A stretch of 64,000 nucleotides of DNA, taken from Marinobacter sp. CHS3-4. Its GTDB lineage: Bacteria > Pseudomonadota > Gammaproteobacteria > Pseudomonadales > Oleiphilaceae. The position numbers and the translations under genes are program-made. Of the stretch, positions 9,224 to 17,985 are shown one piece after another; within the stretch, counting starts at the first letter, position 1, and every line of letters begins with the position of its first letter. The stretch covers positions 1,326,394 to 1,390,393 of the forward strand of contig NZ_JASGBJ010000001.1 in NCBI RefSeq assembly GCF_030053415.1. Direction: 5' to 3'. Below the pieces are notes generated by a model. That model saw only the letters and a list, made by a program, of their open reading frames with translations. It was not told the DNA's origin and made no database searches.

Positions 9224-10528
9224 CTACATTAAATAACTGTTTAACTGTTCTCTGAACGCCGCCTGGGCCCCCAATCGCTTCATCATCCAGTAATGCCCCG
9301 CGATCATGCGGTCGATGAAGATACTCTCCACCGGCGGTTTGAAATAATCCAGGTACTTGAATACGGTCGTGGTTTTCGCCGCGACATCTTTGTGCAGTTC
9401 AGACTGAGCAAAATCGTAAGGCGTGTCGTTTTCAAACGGTTTGATCAGAATATCCCGCCACATGGCGTAATAGGCCTCGTCTACGGCGGGCTGGGATTCC
9501 ACTCTGGCGCCAAGGTCAATCAGGTGACGGTCCAGCGCGGCATAGTCCTCATCCAATGCTGAAACCAGGGCTTTGCGGTAGGCCTCCACGATTGCGGGCT
9601 TGAGCTTTTTAACGCAGCCAAAGTCGTAAAGAATGATGGTGCCATCGGGACGGTAGGCGAAATTACCTGCGTGAGGGTCGCCATGAATGCACTGATAGCG
9701 AAACAGCTGATCCGCCATCATGGTGAAAATTCTGTGGCCGATCAGGTTGATGGTGTCCTGGTCGTAATGCTCTGGTGTCACGGCGCTGATGTGGTCGCCT
9801 TCGACCAGTTCCATGGTTAGTACCCGCCGCGACGAGTGAGATCCGTACACCTTGGGGATCACGATCCACTTATCGTTCTTGTGGAAGTCCCGGAAAAGCT
9901 CCAGGTTTTGGGCTTCGTTCTCGTAATCCAGCTCTTCTTTAAGGCGAACGCGGATTTCGCCGAACAGTTGATCAACGTGCTCCTTGGGAAGCTTCAGCAA
10001 GCCCCCCAGCTTCAATGCCATGCGCAATTGTTTCAGGTCGCTGTCACAGGACTCGTCAACGCCCGGGTATTGGACCTTGATGATCACATCCGTGCCGTCA
10101 TGCAACCTGGCGCGATGCACCTGTCCGATACTGGCTGCCGCGTAAGGCTCTTCCTGCAGATAGTCGAAGAGTTCCGACACCGGCTTGCCCAGCTCGTTCT
10201 CGATCTGGCCCACAATGACGTCGAACGGCATCGGTGGTGCTTCTTTCTGAAGCCGCTGGAGCGCGTCTGAGAATTCTTTGGGTAGAAAGTCCTGGGTCTG
10301 GGAAGCAATCTGCCCCACCTTCATCACGGCGCCTTTCATCTCGCCCAATGTTTCAGCGATCTGATCGGCCATGCGGGTGTAGCTTTCCGAGCGCGCGCCT
10401 TCGTTGTCTTCTTCGCTGCGAAACAGACGGCGGGCTCTCTGACCTGCGTATTGACTGGCCACAGAGGCAGTCATGCCAGCGAGTTTGAAGAAGCGGCCTC
10501 TACGGGTTGTTACGGGTTTTTTGTTCAT
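9224..10528 (-). CDS. ABC1/AarF/UbiB-family atypical kinase-like protein
   Basis: This 434-residue protein belongs to the ABC1/UbiB family, whose studied members act as ATPases or atypical kinases in ubiquinone or isoprenoid lipid handling. Visible marks are the family KxGQ motif (MKVGQIAS) near residue 70, the Ala-rich loop AAASIGQVH that replaces the usual Gly-rich loop, the VIIKVQYPG lysine strand, HGDPHAGN as catalytic loop, and DFG in ILYDFGCV. It is about 110 residues shorter than E. coli UbiB and lacks UbiB's C-terminal transmembrane helices, so it is probably a paralogue and not the ubiquinone-pathway UbiB. The start ATG overlaps the stop of the upstream hydrolase gene by four bases (ATGA), so it is the last gene of the minus-strand operon that starts with the purine permease. 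Substrate unknown. Confidence 0.88.
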   Translation of the reverse strand: MNKKPVTTRRGRFFKLAGMTASVASQYAGQRARRLFRSEEDNEGARSESYTRMADQIAETLGEMKGAVMKVGQIASQTQDFLPKEFSDALQRLQKEAPPMPFDVIVGQIENELGKPVSELFDYLQEEPYAAASIGQVHRARLHDGTDVIIKVQYPGVDESCDSDLKQLRMALKLGGLLKLPKEHVDQLFGEIRVRLKEELDYENEAQNLELFRDFHKNDKWIVIPKVYGSHSSRRVLTMELVEGDHISAVTPEHYDQDTINLIGHRIFTMMADQLFRYQCIHGDPHAGNFAYRPDGTIILYDFGCVKKLKPAIVEAYRKALVSALDEDYAALDRHLIDLGARVESQPAVDEAYYAMWRDILIKPFENDTPYDFAQSELHKDVAAKTTTVFKYLDYFKPPVESIFIDRMIAGHYWMMKRLGAQAAFREQLNSYLM

Positions 10529-11220
10529 GCCGGGTATACGTTGTTTTCAACCACATGGGTCTCTACAAACAGCGCTCGTTCCAGTTCCAATGACAGCGTT
10601 TGTCCGGGTTCGAGTGCGCCCACGCCGCTGGGGGTGCCCGTCAGAATGACATCCCCGGGCAGCAGTGTGAAGTGGCGGCTCATGTGCGCAATCAATGGCA
10701 CGATCGGATTCAGCATGTCGCGGGTGTCCCCGGTCTGGCGGCGTTCCTGGTTTATGTCCAGGGTGAAGGTCAGATGATCTTTGGGCAGTTTGTCCGCCGG
10801 AACGAAGGGTGACAGCGGGCACGCACCATCAAAGGCCTTGGCACGCTCCCAGGGGTGTCCTTTCTCTTTTAGATCCGCCTGAACGTCGCGCAACGTCAGA
10901 TCCAGCGCCAGACCGTAGCCCAGTATCGCAGCTTCCACGTCGGAGGCGGTCGCGTTTTTCAGCGGCCGCCCGATAAGCACCGCTAACTCGGTTTCATAAT
11001 GCACAGAGCCCTGGCCCTCTGGCAGCACAATAGGGCGGGTTGCGTGAACCGCTGAGGTTGCCGGCTTAATGAACAGCAGCGGCTGATCGGGTATCGGATT
11101 GTTCAGCTCTTTGGCGTGCTCGGCATAGTTGCGGCCGACGCAGACGATTTTGCCCAACGGCAGCCTTAGCGGGGTGCCGTCTTTCCAGTGGTGCTGATAA
11201 TCCGTCACGGGGTTCGTCAC
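10525..11220 (-). CDS. Fumarylacetoacetate-hydrolase-family protein (acylpyruvase/FAHD1-like)
   Basis: This 231-residue single-domain member of the FAH family resembles YcgM and FAHD1, which hydrolyse acylpyruvates or decarboxylate oxaloacetate with a divalent metal. Features seen are VCVGRNYAEHAKEL near the N-terminus, the metal ligands in HYETELAVLIG and ALDLTLRD, and the C-terminal GDVILTGTPSGVG signature. The start is GTG, with AAGGG about eight bases upstream inside the end of apt; no better ATG is in frame. The gap to apt is nine bases, and the gene's stop overlaps the ABC1 kinase start. The substrate cannot be told from sequence. A general metabolite-repair role fits the family better than a link to purines. 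Confidence 0.88.
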   Translation of the reverse strand: MTNPVTDYQHHWKDGTPLRLPLGKIVCVGRNYAEHAKELNNPIPDQPLLFIKPATSAVHATRPIVLPEGQGSVHYETELAVLIGRPLKNATASDVEAAILGYGLALDLTLRDVQADLKEKGHPWERAKAFDGACPLSPFVPADKLPKDHLTFTLDINQERRQTGDTRDMLNPIVPLIAHMSRHFTLLPGDVILTGTPSGVGALEPGQTLSLELERALFVETHVVENNVYPA

Positions 11221-11229
11221 AAAGTGCCC

Positions 11230-11772
11230 TTAGTCGCCTTCGAAAGAGCAAACAGTATAGACCTTCAGGTCTTCCTCTTGCAGTTTTCTGGAGCCACCCA
11301 GGTCTGGCAGGTCAATCATGGCGGCCACTTCAACAATCTCAGCGCCTATCCGTCGAATCAGATGGACAGCCGCCAGCATGGTGCCACCGGTCGCAATGAG
11401 GTCGTCGACCAAAACGACTTTGTCTCCGGGTTTAAAGGCATCTTTGTGGAGCTCGACCGATGCAGTGCCGTATTCCAGCTCGTAGTCTTCAACCAGAGTG
11501 TCAAACGGCAGCTTCCCTTTCTTCCGGATCAGGACCAGAGAGGCATTCAGTTCGTAAGCCAGAGCAGAGCCAATGATGAAACCGCGGGCGTCGACAGCTG
11601 CTACTGCGTCAATGTCGTGGCCATGGTAGCGGTGCACAAAGGCGTCAATCAGCTTTCGGAATGCCGTCTTGTCCTGCAAAACCGTGGTGATATCCCGGAA
11701 TGCGACGCCGGGTTTGGGCCAGTCTGGAACGGTGCGGATGGCCTTTTTGATGCTTTCGGAAAAATAGTCCAT
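11230..11772 (-). CDS. apt: Adenine phosphoribosyltransferase
   Basis: Apt converts adenine and PRPP to AMP in the cytoplasm (purine salvage). The 180-residue length is normal for the family. The N-terminus [15 protein letters not shown] is typical, and the PRPP-binding signature [14 protein letters not shown] is intact near residues 120-133. GGAG lies six bases before the ATG. The gene lies 20 bases after the purine permease gene in the same direction, so uptake of the base and its conversion to nucleotide are coexpressed. Confidence 0.97.
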   Translation of the reverse strand: MDYFSESIKKAIRTVPDWPKPGVAFRDITTVLQDKTAFRKLIDAFVHRYHGHDIDAVAAVDARGFIIGSALAYELNASLVLIRKKGKLPFDTLVEDYELEYGTASVELHKDAFKPGDKVVLVDDLIATGGTMLAAVHLIRRIGAEIVEVAAMIDLPDLGGSRKLQEEDLKVYTVCSFEGD

Positions 11773-11792
11773 GGGATCTCCGGGGAAACGGC

Positions 11793-13091
11793 TTACGCCG
11801 CTTCCAAGAAAATGAATTTCAGAACGAAGACCAGTGCGATAATGACGACGCTGGGGTTCAGTTCACTCCAGCGGCCGCTCACAGCTTTGAGGATGGCATA
11901 GGTAATGAAGCCAAGAGCGATGCCGTTAGCAATGGAAAACGTCAGTGGCATCATCAGAGCGGTTACCACGGCTGGCGCGGCGTCAGTGATGTCATCCCAG
12001 TTAATAAGCTTCAGGCCGCTGGCCATCAGGACAGCGACGTACAAAAGTGCCGGCGCAGTGGCGTAGGCGGGGATGATCTTCGCAATCGGCGAAAGCAGCA
12101 GGCAAGCAAGGAACAGAACCGCCACCACAACGGCAGTCAGGCCCGTGCGACCGCCAGCAGAAATGCCTGCTGTGGACTCGATGTAGGACGTGGTTGTCGA
12201 GGTACCCAGCGCAGCGCCTGACATGGTTGCGACTGAGTCCGACATCAACGCACGACCCAGGCGCGGTAGCTTGCCGTCTTTATCGAGAAGACCGCCGCGC
12301 TGGGCGGCGCCGATCAATGTGCCAGAGGTGTCAAACAGGTCGACGAACAGGAAGGCAAAAATCACACTGATCATGCCGACATTGAACGCACCGGCGAGGT
12401 CCAGCTGCAGGAAAGTGGGAGCCAGGCTGGGCGGAGCGGAGGCGAAACCGTTGTATTCCACCATGCCCAGCATCATAGCCACGCCGGTGACGGCCAGAAT
12501 GCCGATCATGACCGCGCCGGTGATCTGTCTGAAGGAAAGGGCGCAGATCACCACAAAACCGCCGAAGAACAGCAGGCTTTCCGCGACCTTGATTTCACCC
12601 AGACCAACCAGCGTTGCCGGGTTGTCGACCACGATGCCGGCATTTTTGAGGGCGATCAGAGCCAGGAAGAAGCCAATACCTGCCGAAATGCCAAATCGGA
12701 GGGACATGGGAATGCTGTTAATGATCCATTCCCGGATCCTGAAAATGCTCAACAGAAAGAAAATGAAGCCCGAGATGAATACGGCTCCGAGGGCAACCTG
12801 CCAGCTGTATCCCAGGCTGCCGACCACTGTAAACGAGAAAAACGCGTTCAGGCCCATACCGGGGGCCAGGGCAATAGGATAGTTTGCCCAGAAGCCCATG
12901 ATCAGTGTGCCAATGGCGGCGGCCAGACAGGTGGCCACAAACACTGCGCCGAAATCCATGCCGGTACTGGATAGAATGCTGGGGTTGACCACGATGATGT
13001 AAGCCATCGTCAGGAAGGTGGTAATCCCTGCGATGACCTCTTTGCGAACGTTTGTGCCGTGCGCCTGAAGTTTGAATAGTCGTTCGAGCAT
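11793..13091 (-). CDS. AzgA-type NCS2 purine permease (adenine/guanine/hypoxanthine)
   Basis: The 432-residue inner-membrane carrier has 12-14 hydrophobic segments and belongs to the AzgA branch of the NCS2 family, proton symporters for adenine, guanine or hypoxanthine. Family marks are the N-terminal [20 protein letters not shown], the following [25 protein letters not shown], and the [13 protein letters not shown] stretch. It heads a minus-strand run with apt, an FAH-family enzyme and an ABC1 kinase. Adjacency to apt suggests adenine as a main substrate, but guanine or hypoxanthine cannot be excluded. Upstream (13092-13354) I looked for a purine riboswitch core and saw none. The Shine-Dalgarno is modest (AAGGCAG). 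Confidence 0.92.
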   Translation of the reverse strand: MLERLFKLQAHGTNVRKEVIAGITTFLTMAYIIVVNPSILSSTGMDFGAVFVATCLAAAIGTLIMGFWANYPIALAPGMGLNAFFSFTVVGSLGYSWQVALGAVFISGFIFFLLSIFRIREWIINSIPMSLRFGISAGIGFFLALIALKNAGIVVDNPATLVGLGEIKVAESLLFFGGFVVICALSFRQITGAVMIGILAVTGVAMMLGMVEYNGFASAPPSLAPTFLQLDLAGAFNVGMISVIFAFLFVDLFDTSGTLIGAAQRGGLLDKDGKLPRLGRALMSDSVATMSGAALGTSTTTSYIESTAGISAGGRTGLTAVVVAVLFLACLLLSPIAKIIPAYATAPALLYVAVLMASGLKLINWDDITDAAPAVVTALMMPLTFSIANGIALGFITYAILKAVSGRWSELNPSVVIIALVFVLKFIFLEAA

Positions 13092-13265
13092 GTAATGGTC
13101 TGCCTTACAGGGGTTGTGAGTCGGGAGAGTCGTGAAAGTAGATATAAAAGCCGCAGTTTAACGATTGCCCGAGTTCAGGCCAAGTGAGAGGGCCCGGGGG
13201 TATCGGTTTTTCATCGCGTTTGGAACAGAGGGGGAATTATCTGCGGCCCTTTCTGATCCAATTCT

Positions 13266-13296
13266 GAAGGCATCCTCGTATTTTGGATGCGACTTC
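13266..13296. other. Hairpin in the spacer between the purine permease and the BLUF gene
   Basis: The 263-base divergent spacer 13092-13354 holds no convincing gene. Inside it GCATCC (13270-13275) and GGATGC (13285-13290) form a perfect six-base stem with a nine-base loop, and GAAG/CTTC outside can extend it with a small bulge. It lies about 60 bases before the BLUF start, so it could be a leader structure or a protein site. Otherwise I see no clear promoter or riboswitch here. Confidence 0.3.
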
Positions 13297-13354
13297 AAAA
13301 TATACAGATATCGGCCTCTGAAACGTTCAGCCAATTTTCCGGGAGTAAACTGCT

Positions 13355-13921
13355 ATGTCTCTTATCCGTCTGGCCTATGCCAGTGAAGCAACTTTTCGTG
13401 AACAGCCTGTAGAGCAGGGTGTAGAGCCAAACGTGGCGCGGATACTGATGACGTCCAGGCGCAACAACGCCAGACGCGAAATCGTTGGTGGCCTATATTA
13501 TGGCGACGGGTTCTTTTTCCAGTATCTCGAGGGAGAGGAAAATGCGGTCAACGAATTGTACGATCGCATCGCGAAAGATGACCGTCATCGGTCTATCTCA
13601 ACTCTTGTCCATGAGCCGCTTTCTTCAAGATCCTTCTCTAATTGGTCCATGAAGTATGTGCCGCTCTCGTCAGATGTGCGGAAGCTTTTGGAAAAGCACG
13701 ACATGACCTCCTTTCAGCCTCTCAGCTTCAACCGAGAACTTTGCGAAGAAATGATTGATCTCATTCGCGCCTCAAGCGAACAAGGTCAGATCGTGAATCA
13801 CGATACTGACACGTCTACGGCTCGGCGAGCCGAGTCAGGCATCAAGTGGTTGGGATTCGGGTTGCTGGTGGCTGCGATTGGTGTTGTCGGAGCCCTGGCC
13901 TACGCCAGCACCACGTTCTGA
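13355..13921 (+). CDS. BLUF-domain blue-light photoreceptor with C-terminal membrane anchor
   Basis: Residues 1-100 form a BLUF (FAD-binding blue-light sensor) domain. The photocycle residues are present: Tyr8 (RLAYAS), Asn38 (RRNNAR), Gln56 (FFQYLEG), and Trp97/Met99 (NWSMKYVP). The spacing Asn-Gln-Trp equals that of AppA, while the loop between Tyr8 and Asn38 is about six residues longer. After a helical and polar linker (residues 105-160), residues 163-184 form one strongly hydrophobic helix followed by four residues, a tail anchor with the BLUF domain in the cytoplasm. No catalytic output domain is fused, so signalling must be by protein contact. GGGAG lies ten bases before the ATG. The gene is divergent from the purine permease. 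The next gene starts 138 bases downstream and may be separately expressed. Confidence 0.88.
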   Translation: MSLIRLAYASEATFREQPVEQGVEPNVARILMTSRRNNARREIVGGLYYGDGFFFQYLEGEENAVNELYDRIAKDDRHRSISTLVHEPLSSRSFSNWSMKYVPLSSDVRKLLEKHDMTSFQPLSFNRELCEEMIDLIRASSEQGQIVNHDTDTSTARRAESGIKWLGFGLLVAAIGVVGALAYASTTF

Positions 13922-13941
13922 AGCACAATCGAGAGTTATAA

Positions 13942-13957
13942 GGCAGACTTATCTGCC
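13942..13957 (+). terminator. Perfect stem-loop after the BLUF gene
   Basis: GGCAGA, CTTA, TCTGCC form a six-base perfect stem with a four-base loop 20 bases after the BLUF stop codon. Outer TTAT and ATAA can add weak pairing. The run after it is not clearly T-rich (GATAAGATTTGTTC), so it may be a weak terminator or an operator of the following oxidoreductase gene. Confidence 0.35.
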
Positions 13958-14059
13958 GAGATAAGATTTGTTCATTTGATTCATGGTGCTTCTCTGGTTA
14001 GCTTCGGTCTTTAAACAGACTATCCTTCCATAACTAAAGCTGACGAACGGAGTGACACG

Positions 14060-15040
14060 ATGAGAGCGATTCTCTGCAAGGAATACGGGCCGGCCAGCAA
14101 TCTGGTCATCGAAGAGATTGAAAGCCCTGTGGTAAGAGGTCGCGGCGTCAAGGTTCGCGTGAAGGCTGCCGGACTGAACTTTCCGGACACGCTAATTATT
14201 GAAGGTAAATACCAGCTAAAGCCTAACATGCCGTTTTCGCCAGGCGGCGAGATGTCCGGTGAGGTCATTGAAGTCGGAGAAAAGGTGACTCGCTTTAAAC
14301 CGGGTGACCGAGTGGCCGGGCTGACAGGATTCGGCGCTTTTGCCGAGGAAGTGGTGGTTTCCGAGCAAAATCTACTGCCAATTCCGGACAGCATGTCTGA
14401 TGAACAAGCCGCTGCCTTCTCAATGGTTTATGGAACTTCCTATTACGCGTTGAAGCAGCGCGCAAACATCCAGCCGGGCGAATCGCTTCTGGTTCTGGGT
14501 GCCAGTGGCGGTGTGGGGTTGGCAACTGTGGAGCTTGGTAAAGCCATGGGGGCCCACGTTATTGCGGCTGCCAGCACCGACGAGAAGCTGGAGGTTGCCA
14601 AACAGGCCGGTGCAGATGAGGTTATCAACTACACCAACGAGCCCTTGAAAGAAGCGGTAAAGAAGTTGACCCACAGTAAGGGCGTGGACGTCGTCTACGA
14701 CCCGGTCGGCGGCGACTTTACCGAACAGGCCCTGCGGGCGATGGCCTGGAATGGCCGTCACCTGGTCATCGGCTTCGCCGCTGGCGACATCCCTAAAGTG
14801 CCGGCAAATCTGACGCTGCTCAAGGGCTGTTCCCTGGTCGGCGTGTTCTGGGGCAGCTTTACCCAGCGCGAACCGGAGAACAGTGCTCAGAACATGATGG
14901 AGCTGATGAAGATGTTCTCTGAAGGCAAAATCCATCCGAAGATTAGCCAGGTGTTCGAGTTTGAAGACTACGAGAAGGCGCTGGGTGCGCTGACTGGTCG
15001 GACTGCTACCGGGAAGATCGTGCTGAAAGTTGGTGCCTGA
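14060..15040 (+). CDS. NADPH:quinone oxidoreductase-like MDR-family enzyme
   Basis: The 326-residue protein is a zinc-free medium-chain dehydrogenase/reductase of the quinone oxidoreductase type. It shows the N-terminal GroES-like half (GLNFPDTLIIEGKY, then PGGEMSGEV and GDRVAG) and a nucleotide-binding Rossmann half with LLVLGASGGVGLATVELGK. No structural zinc Cys cluster is present. Members reduce quinones, enones or acryloyl-CoA-type substrates with NADPH, and the exact substrate is not deducible. It lies convergent to the terpene operon; a link to enone or acyl-CoA intermediates of that pathway is possible but speculative. A spacer with a GC hairpin and a large palindrome follows. Confidence 0.88.
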   Translation: MRAILCKEYGPASNLVIEEIESPVVRGRGVKVRVKAAGLNFPDTLIIEGKYQLKPNMPFSPGGEMSGEVIEVGEKVTRFKPGDRVAGLTGFGAFAEEVVVSEQNLLPIPDSMSDEQAAAFSMVYGTSYYALKQRANIQPGESLLVLGASGGVGLATVELGKAMGAHVIAAASTDEKLEVAKQAGADEVINYTNEPLKEAVKKLTHSKGVDVVYDPVGGDFTEQALRAMAWNGRHLVIGFAAGDIPKVPANLTLLKGCSLVGVFWGSFTQREPENSAQNMMELMKMFSEGKIHPKISQVFEFEDYEKALGALTGRTATGKIVLKVGA

Positions 15041-15087
15041 GGGCTGACCTTTTCGTCTCTTGTATCTGGGAATCGGCCTGCCAGATT

Positions 15088-15104
15088 CGGCGTTTGCGCC
15101 GTTT
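15088..15104 (+). terminator. Possible terminator hairpin after the MDR gene
   Basis: CGGCG, TTTG, CGCCG is a perfect five-base GC stem followed by TTT, about 48 bases after the MDR stop. The T-run is short, so this is a weak candidate. Confidence 0.35.
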
Positions 15105-15157
15105 CGGCTGTGTAGCTTCGAGTTATTTCCAGCAGGCGATCTCCGCCAATGTTGGCA

Positions 15158-15252
15158 TGCGACGGACAGAACTCCCTCCCAAAAATGTGCGGAGCCCAAG
15201 CGCTCATGGATGAGCTCGTAGCGTTTTTTGGGAGGGAGTTCTTTCCGTCGCA
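15158..15252. repeat. 95-bp palindromic intergenic element (MITE- or REP-like candidate)
   Basis: Arms 15158-15185 and 15225-15252 are inverted copies of a 28-base unit (TGCGACGG, an A/C mismatch position, AGAACTCCCTCCCAAAAA) with one mismatch. The 39-base centre holds a second palindrome, GCTCAT GG ATGAGC. The whole can fold into one long hairpin. It lies between the convergent MDR gene and atuH and could also end transcription from both sides. Such structure is typical of short nonautonomous palindromic repeats found in many copies per genome, but only one copy is in this window, so its repeat nature is inferred. Confidence 0.6.
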
Positions 15253-15302
15253 GCACTCCGAGTCGCGCAAGCTGGGATCGCATTTATAGGCTCGAACGGA
15301 AC

Positions 15303-17132
15303 CTAAAACCCAATCTCCCCATTATCAATCCGTTGCTTCAGCGCGGGCGTCAGCTCGGTATACCCATTATCCTTGGGCAACAGCACGAGCACGGCGTCAT
15401 CTTTCCTGTCGAGCGAGTATCCCAGCTTTTGAATATCCACCTTTCGGTACTTGAACGTCCCGGTTTTCTCGATGCTGTCCGTCACTCGGATGAACACCGG
15501 AATGGCGTAAGGCGGCAGGTTGTCCTGCAGGTATTTCAGAAGCTTGTCTGTATCAAATTCGTTCGAATTCGATTGAGGGACGAGCGTTACCATACCGGCT
15601 TTGCCATTGGTGCCTGGGATTTCGACGCCGTAAACGATGGCTTCTTCCGCCAATCCCGAGCCGTCGATGATGTTTTCTACCTCGGTGGTCGAGACGTTTT
15701 CGCCTTTCCAGCGGAAGGTGTCGCCCATGCGATCCACGAACTGCAGATGGCCACAGCCAATATTTCGCAGCACATCCCCGGTGTTGAACCATTCATCGCC
15801 TTTCTTGAAGGCGTCGCGCAGGATCGACTTTTCCGTGGCTTCTTTCTCGGTATAGCCCTCGAACGACCAGGCTTTGGTGATTTCACCGATCAGTAGCCCG
15901 GGTTCGCCTTTGTCGACTTCCTTCATGAAGCCTTTGCTGTCCCTGATCGGATCTCGGGTGCCGTCGTGGAACGCCACCAGCTTGTAAGGCGCGGTTGAGA
16001 ATCCCACCGTGTTGTTCATGTTGAAAAAATTGCTGAAACCAATGTTGCCCTCACTGGAAGCGTATAGCTCCGCAACGGTCTCAATGCCGAATCGGGATTT
16101 GAACTCGTTCCAGATCGAGGGCCTCAGGCCATTGCCGATCATTTTGGTCAGCGTGTGCTGACGGTCCTTTTCCGAGGCTGGCTGATTAAGTAAGTAGCGA
16201 CACAGCTCGCCCACATAGCCAAACGTGGTCGCGCGATAGTAGTTGACGTCTTTCCAGAATTCCCTGGCGGAGAATTTGCGGCGAAGCGCAAGCGCAGAGC
16301 CGCCGGCCAGCACCGATCCCCAGCAAACCAGCAACGCAGTGCCATGGTAGAGAGGCAGGGTGCAGTAGAGAACGTCTTCCGGTTCCATGGCCAGTGACAT
16401 CAGGCCGAATCCGCCGTAAGCCTTGATAAACTTGCGGTGGGAGCCAGGCGCTGCCTTGGGCAGTCCGGTGGTGCCAGAGGTAAACAGGTACACGGCGGTG
16501 TCCGCCATCGTCGGAGGGTTGGTGACTCCAGACGTGTCACTGCGATGCCCGCTGACGCCGGCCGCCATGTTGGCGTAACCCTCTGGTGCCTCACCGAAGA
16601 TGCTCAGGGTGTTTGCGTCCGCGAGGAACTGGAACGGGCGCGCGTGGTGGGTATCAATCGACGCTTTAACCTCGTCAAACACACTGACCATTTCTTCGCC
16701 GACAACCACCAGTTTTGGTTGAATAAGGTTGATGCTGTGGGTCAGTACCTTTCCTTTCTGGGAGGTATTCAGCATGGCGCAGGCGATGCCTGCTTTTGCT
16801 GCGCCAGCAAGAACGGCCAGCAACTCTGGACGGTTCTCAAGAAAAATGGCAATGGCGTCGCCTTTCTTCAGGCCTTCGGACGCCAGATAGCGGGCAATCT
16901 GGTTGGCCCAGGCGTCCAGTTCCCGCCAGGTCAGGCTACGATCTTGATACAGGATAGCCGGCCGATTGCCATAGGACTTGGCGTTGCTTTCGATGAGCCT
17001 GCCCAGGGTCAACGACTTCTTCGGCTTCTTGGCTTTGTAGTAATAAAGGCCCTTGGCGATCGTCGGGAAGCGTTTGGCGATGTTGGGCAGGCTGCGAGCA
17101 AGGTCGCGGGCCGTGACAGTATCCTGTGTCAT
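15303..17132 (-). CDS. atuH: Acyl-CoA synthetase of the acyclic terpene pathway
   Basis: The 609-residue AMP-forming ligase is of the long-chain/FATP type. It activates a carboxylic acid, here probably citronellic or geranic acid, to its CoA ester through an acyl-adenylate. Visible are the P-loop-like YLFTSGTTGLPKAA, LYASSEGN, EWFNTGD, and the A8/hinge region GDTFRWKGENVSTTEVE, with the C-terminal catalytic Lys region GTFKYRKVD. It is the last gene of the minus-strand atu cluster, 13 bases after atuG, matching the position of AtuH in Pseudomonas. Substrate preference is inferred from position; the domain itself looks like a general long-chain acyl-CoA synthetase. The Shine-Dalgarno is weak. 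Confidence 0.88.
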   Translation of the reverse strand: MTQDTVTARDLARSLPNIAKRFPTIAKGLYYYKAKKPKKSLTLGRLIESNAKSYGNRPAILYQDRSLTWRELDAWANQIARYLASEGLKKGDAIAIFLENRPELLAVLAGAAKAGIACAMLNTSQKGKVLTHSINLIQPKLVVVGEEMVSVFDEVKASIDTHHARPFQFLADANTLSIFGEAPEGYANMAAGVSGHRSDTSGVTNPPTMADTAVYLFTSGTTGLPKAAPGSHRKFIKAYGGFGLMSLAMEPEDVLYCTLPLYHGTALLVCWGSVLAGGSALALRRKFSAREFWKDVNYYRATTFGYVGELCRYLLNQPASEKDRQHTLTKMIGNGLRPSIWNEFKSRFGIETVAELYASSEGNIGFSNFFNMNNTVGFSTAPYKLVAFHDGTRDPIRDSKGFMKEVDKGEPGLLIGEITKAWSFEGYTEKEATEKSILRDAFKKGDEWFNTGDVLRNIGCGHLQFVDRMGDTFRWKGENVSTTEVENIIDGSGLAEEAIVYGVEIPGTNGKAGMVTLVPQSNSNEFDTDKLLKYLQDNLPPYAIPVFIRVTDSIEKTGTFKYRKVDIQKLGYSLDRKDDAVLVLLPKDNGYTELTPALKQRIDNGEIGF

Positions 17133-17145
17133 AGAAGGGTCCGTT

Positions 17146-17985
17146 TCAGTCGTCCAGAAAAAGATCGGGTATCAGTGGTTTGTCTCCTGGCTGATACCGA
17201 TAGTGTTCAAAGTCGGTCTGCCCATCGCCGCGAAGGACATCTTCATCAATGAGGGTTTGACCTGATAATTCGTTCGCGTGTTTGCTCAGGATGCTGATCG
17301 CCGCATCAGCCATAATGTCGGGCTTGCGACCCTGGGCCATCAACTGCGGGCCACCGGCTTCAAATTCGATCGCAGACGTTGCGATGAGGGTCTTCGGCCA
17401 GAGCGTATTCACGGCAATGTTGTGGCGCCGGAATTCTTCGGCCATGCCCAGGCTCAGCATGGTCATCGCGTACTTCGTGGTTGTGTAGGGGCCGTGATTG
17501 GCAAACCACCTGGTGTTCAGGTTCAAGGGCGGGCTCAGGCTGAGAATATGGGCGCGATCCGATTCTTTGAGCCAGGGCAGTGCGGCCTGGCTGGTGAGAA
17601 ACACCGCCCTGGCATTGACCTGATGCATCAGGTCGTACCGGCTGGCTTTGAGTTTTTCCACGCCAGTAAGCTTGATCGCCCCCGCGTTGTTGATCACCGC
17701 GTCGATGCCGCCAAAGTAATGGCCAGCTTCATCAATACAAGCGCTCACGCGTGCTTCGTCGCGTACGTCCAGAACCAGAGGAAGCGCCTGTCCACCGGCA
17801 GCTCGAACTTCGTCGGCAACGCTGTGAATGGTGCCTGGCAACTTGGGGTGAGGTTGGTCGGATTTCGCGGCAATGACCACGTTGGCTCCCTGGCGGGCGC
17901 AGGCCAGAGCGATGGCGCGGCCAATGCCGCGGCTGCCCCCGGTGATGAACACGGTTCTGTTTTTCAGAGAAGTTGAATCGCTCAT
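17146..17985 (-). CDS. atuG: Short-chain dehydrogenase of the acyclic terpene pathway (HSDL2-like)
   Basis: The 279-residue SDR has the nucleotide-binding motif TGGSRGIGRA at residues 16-25, NNAGAI, an active-site Ser in ILSLSPP, and an intact YTTTK (Tyr-x3-Lys). The sequence resembles the HSDL2 group, with an SDR domain and a short C-terminal tail. It takes the AtuG place, between atuF (ATGA overlap, four bases) and atuH. It probably oxidises a hydroxyacyl-CoA or terpene alcohol intermediate; the exact step of AtuG is not settled in the literature I know. Confidence 0.88.
   Translation of the reverse strand: MSDSTSLKNRTVFITGGSRGIGRAIALACARQGANVVIAAKSDQPHPKLPGTIHSVADEVRAAGGQALPLVLDVRDEARVSACIDEAGHYFGGIDAVINNAGAIKLTGVEKLKASRYDLMHQVNARAVFLTSQAALPWLKESDRAHILSLSPPLNLNTRWFANHGPYTTTKYAMTMLSLGMAEEFRRHNIAVNTLWPKTLIATSAIEFEAGGPQLMAQGRKPDIMADAAISILSKHANELSGQTLIDEDVLRGDGQTDFEHYRYQPGDKPLIPDLFLDD

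Noticed and set aside
13092..13354. Purine riboswitch upstream of the purine permease, or a 73-codon ORF at 13165-13386
   Set aside because: I could not find the paired loops and conserved core of a purine riboswitch; the short ORF overlaps the BLUF start and lacks a ribosome site.
14420..15283. 287-codon minus-strand frame over the MDR gene and palindrome
   Set aside because: It is mostly antisense to the MDR gene, runs through the palindromic element and shows no domain.
16437..17252. 271-codon plus-strand frame over atuH and atuG
   Set aside because: Antisense shadow spanning two real genes with full domain support.
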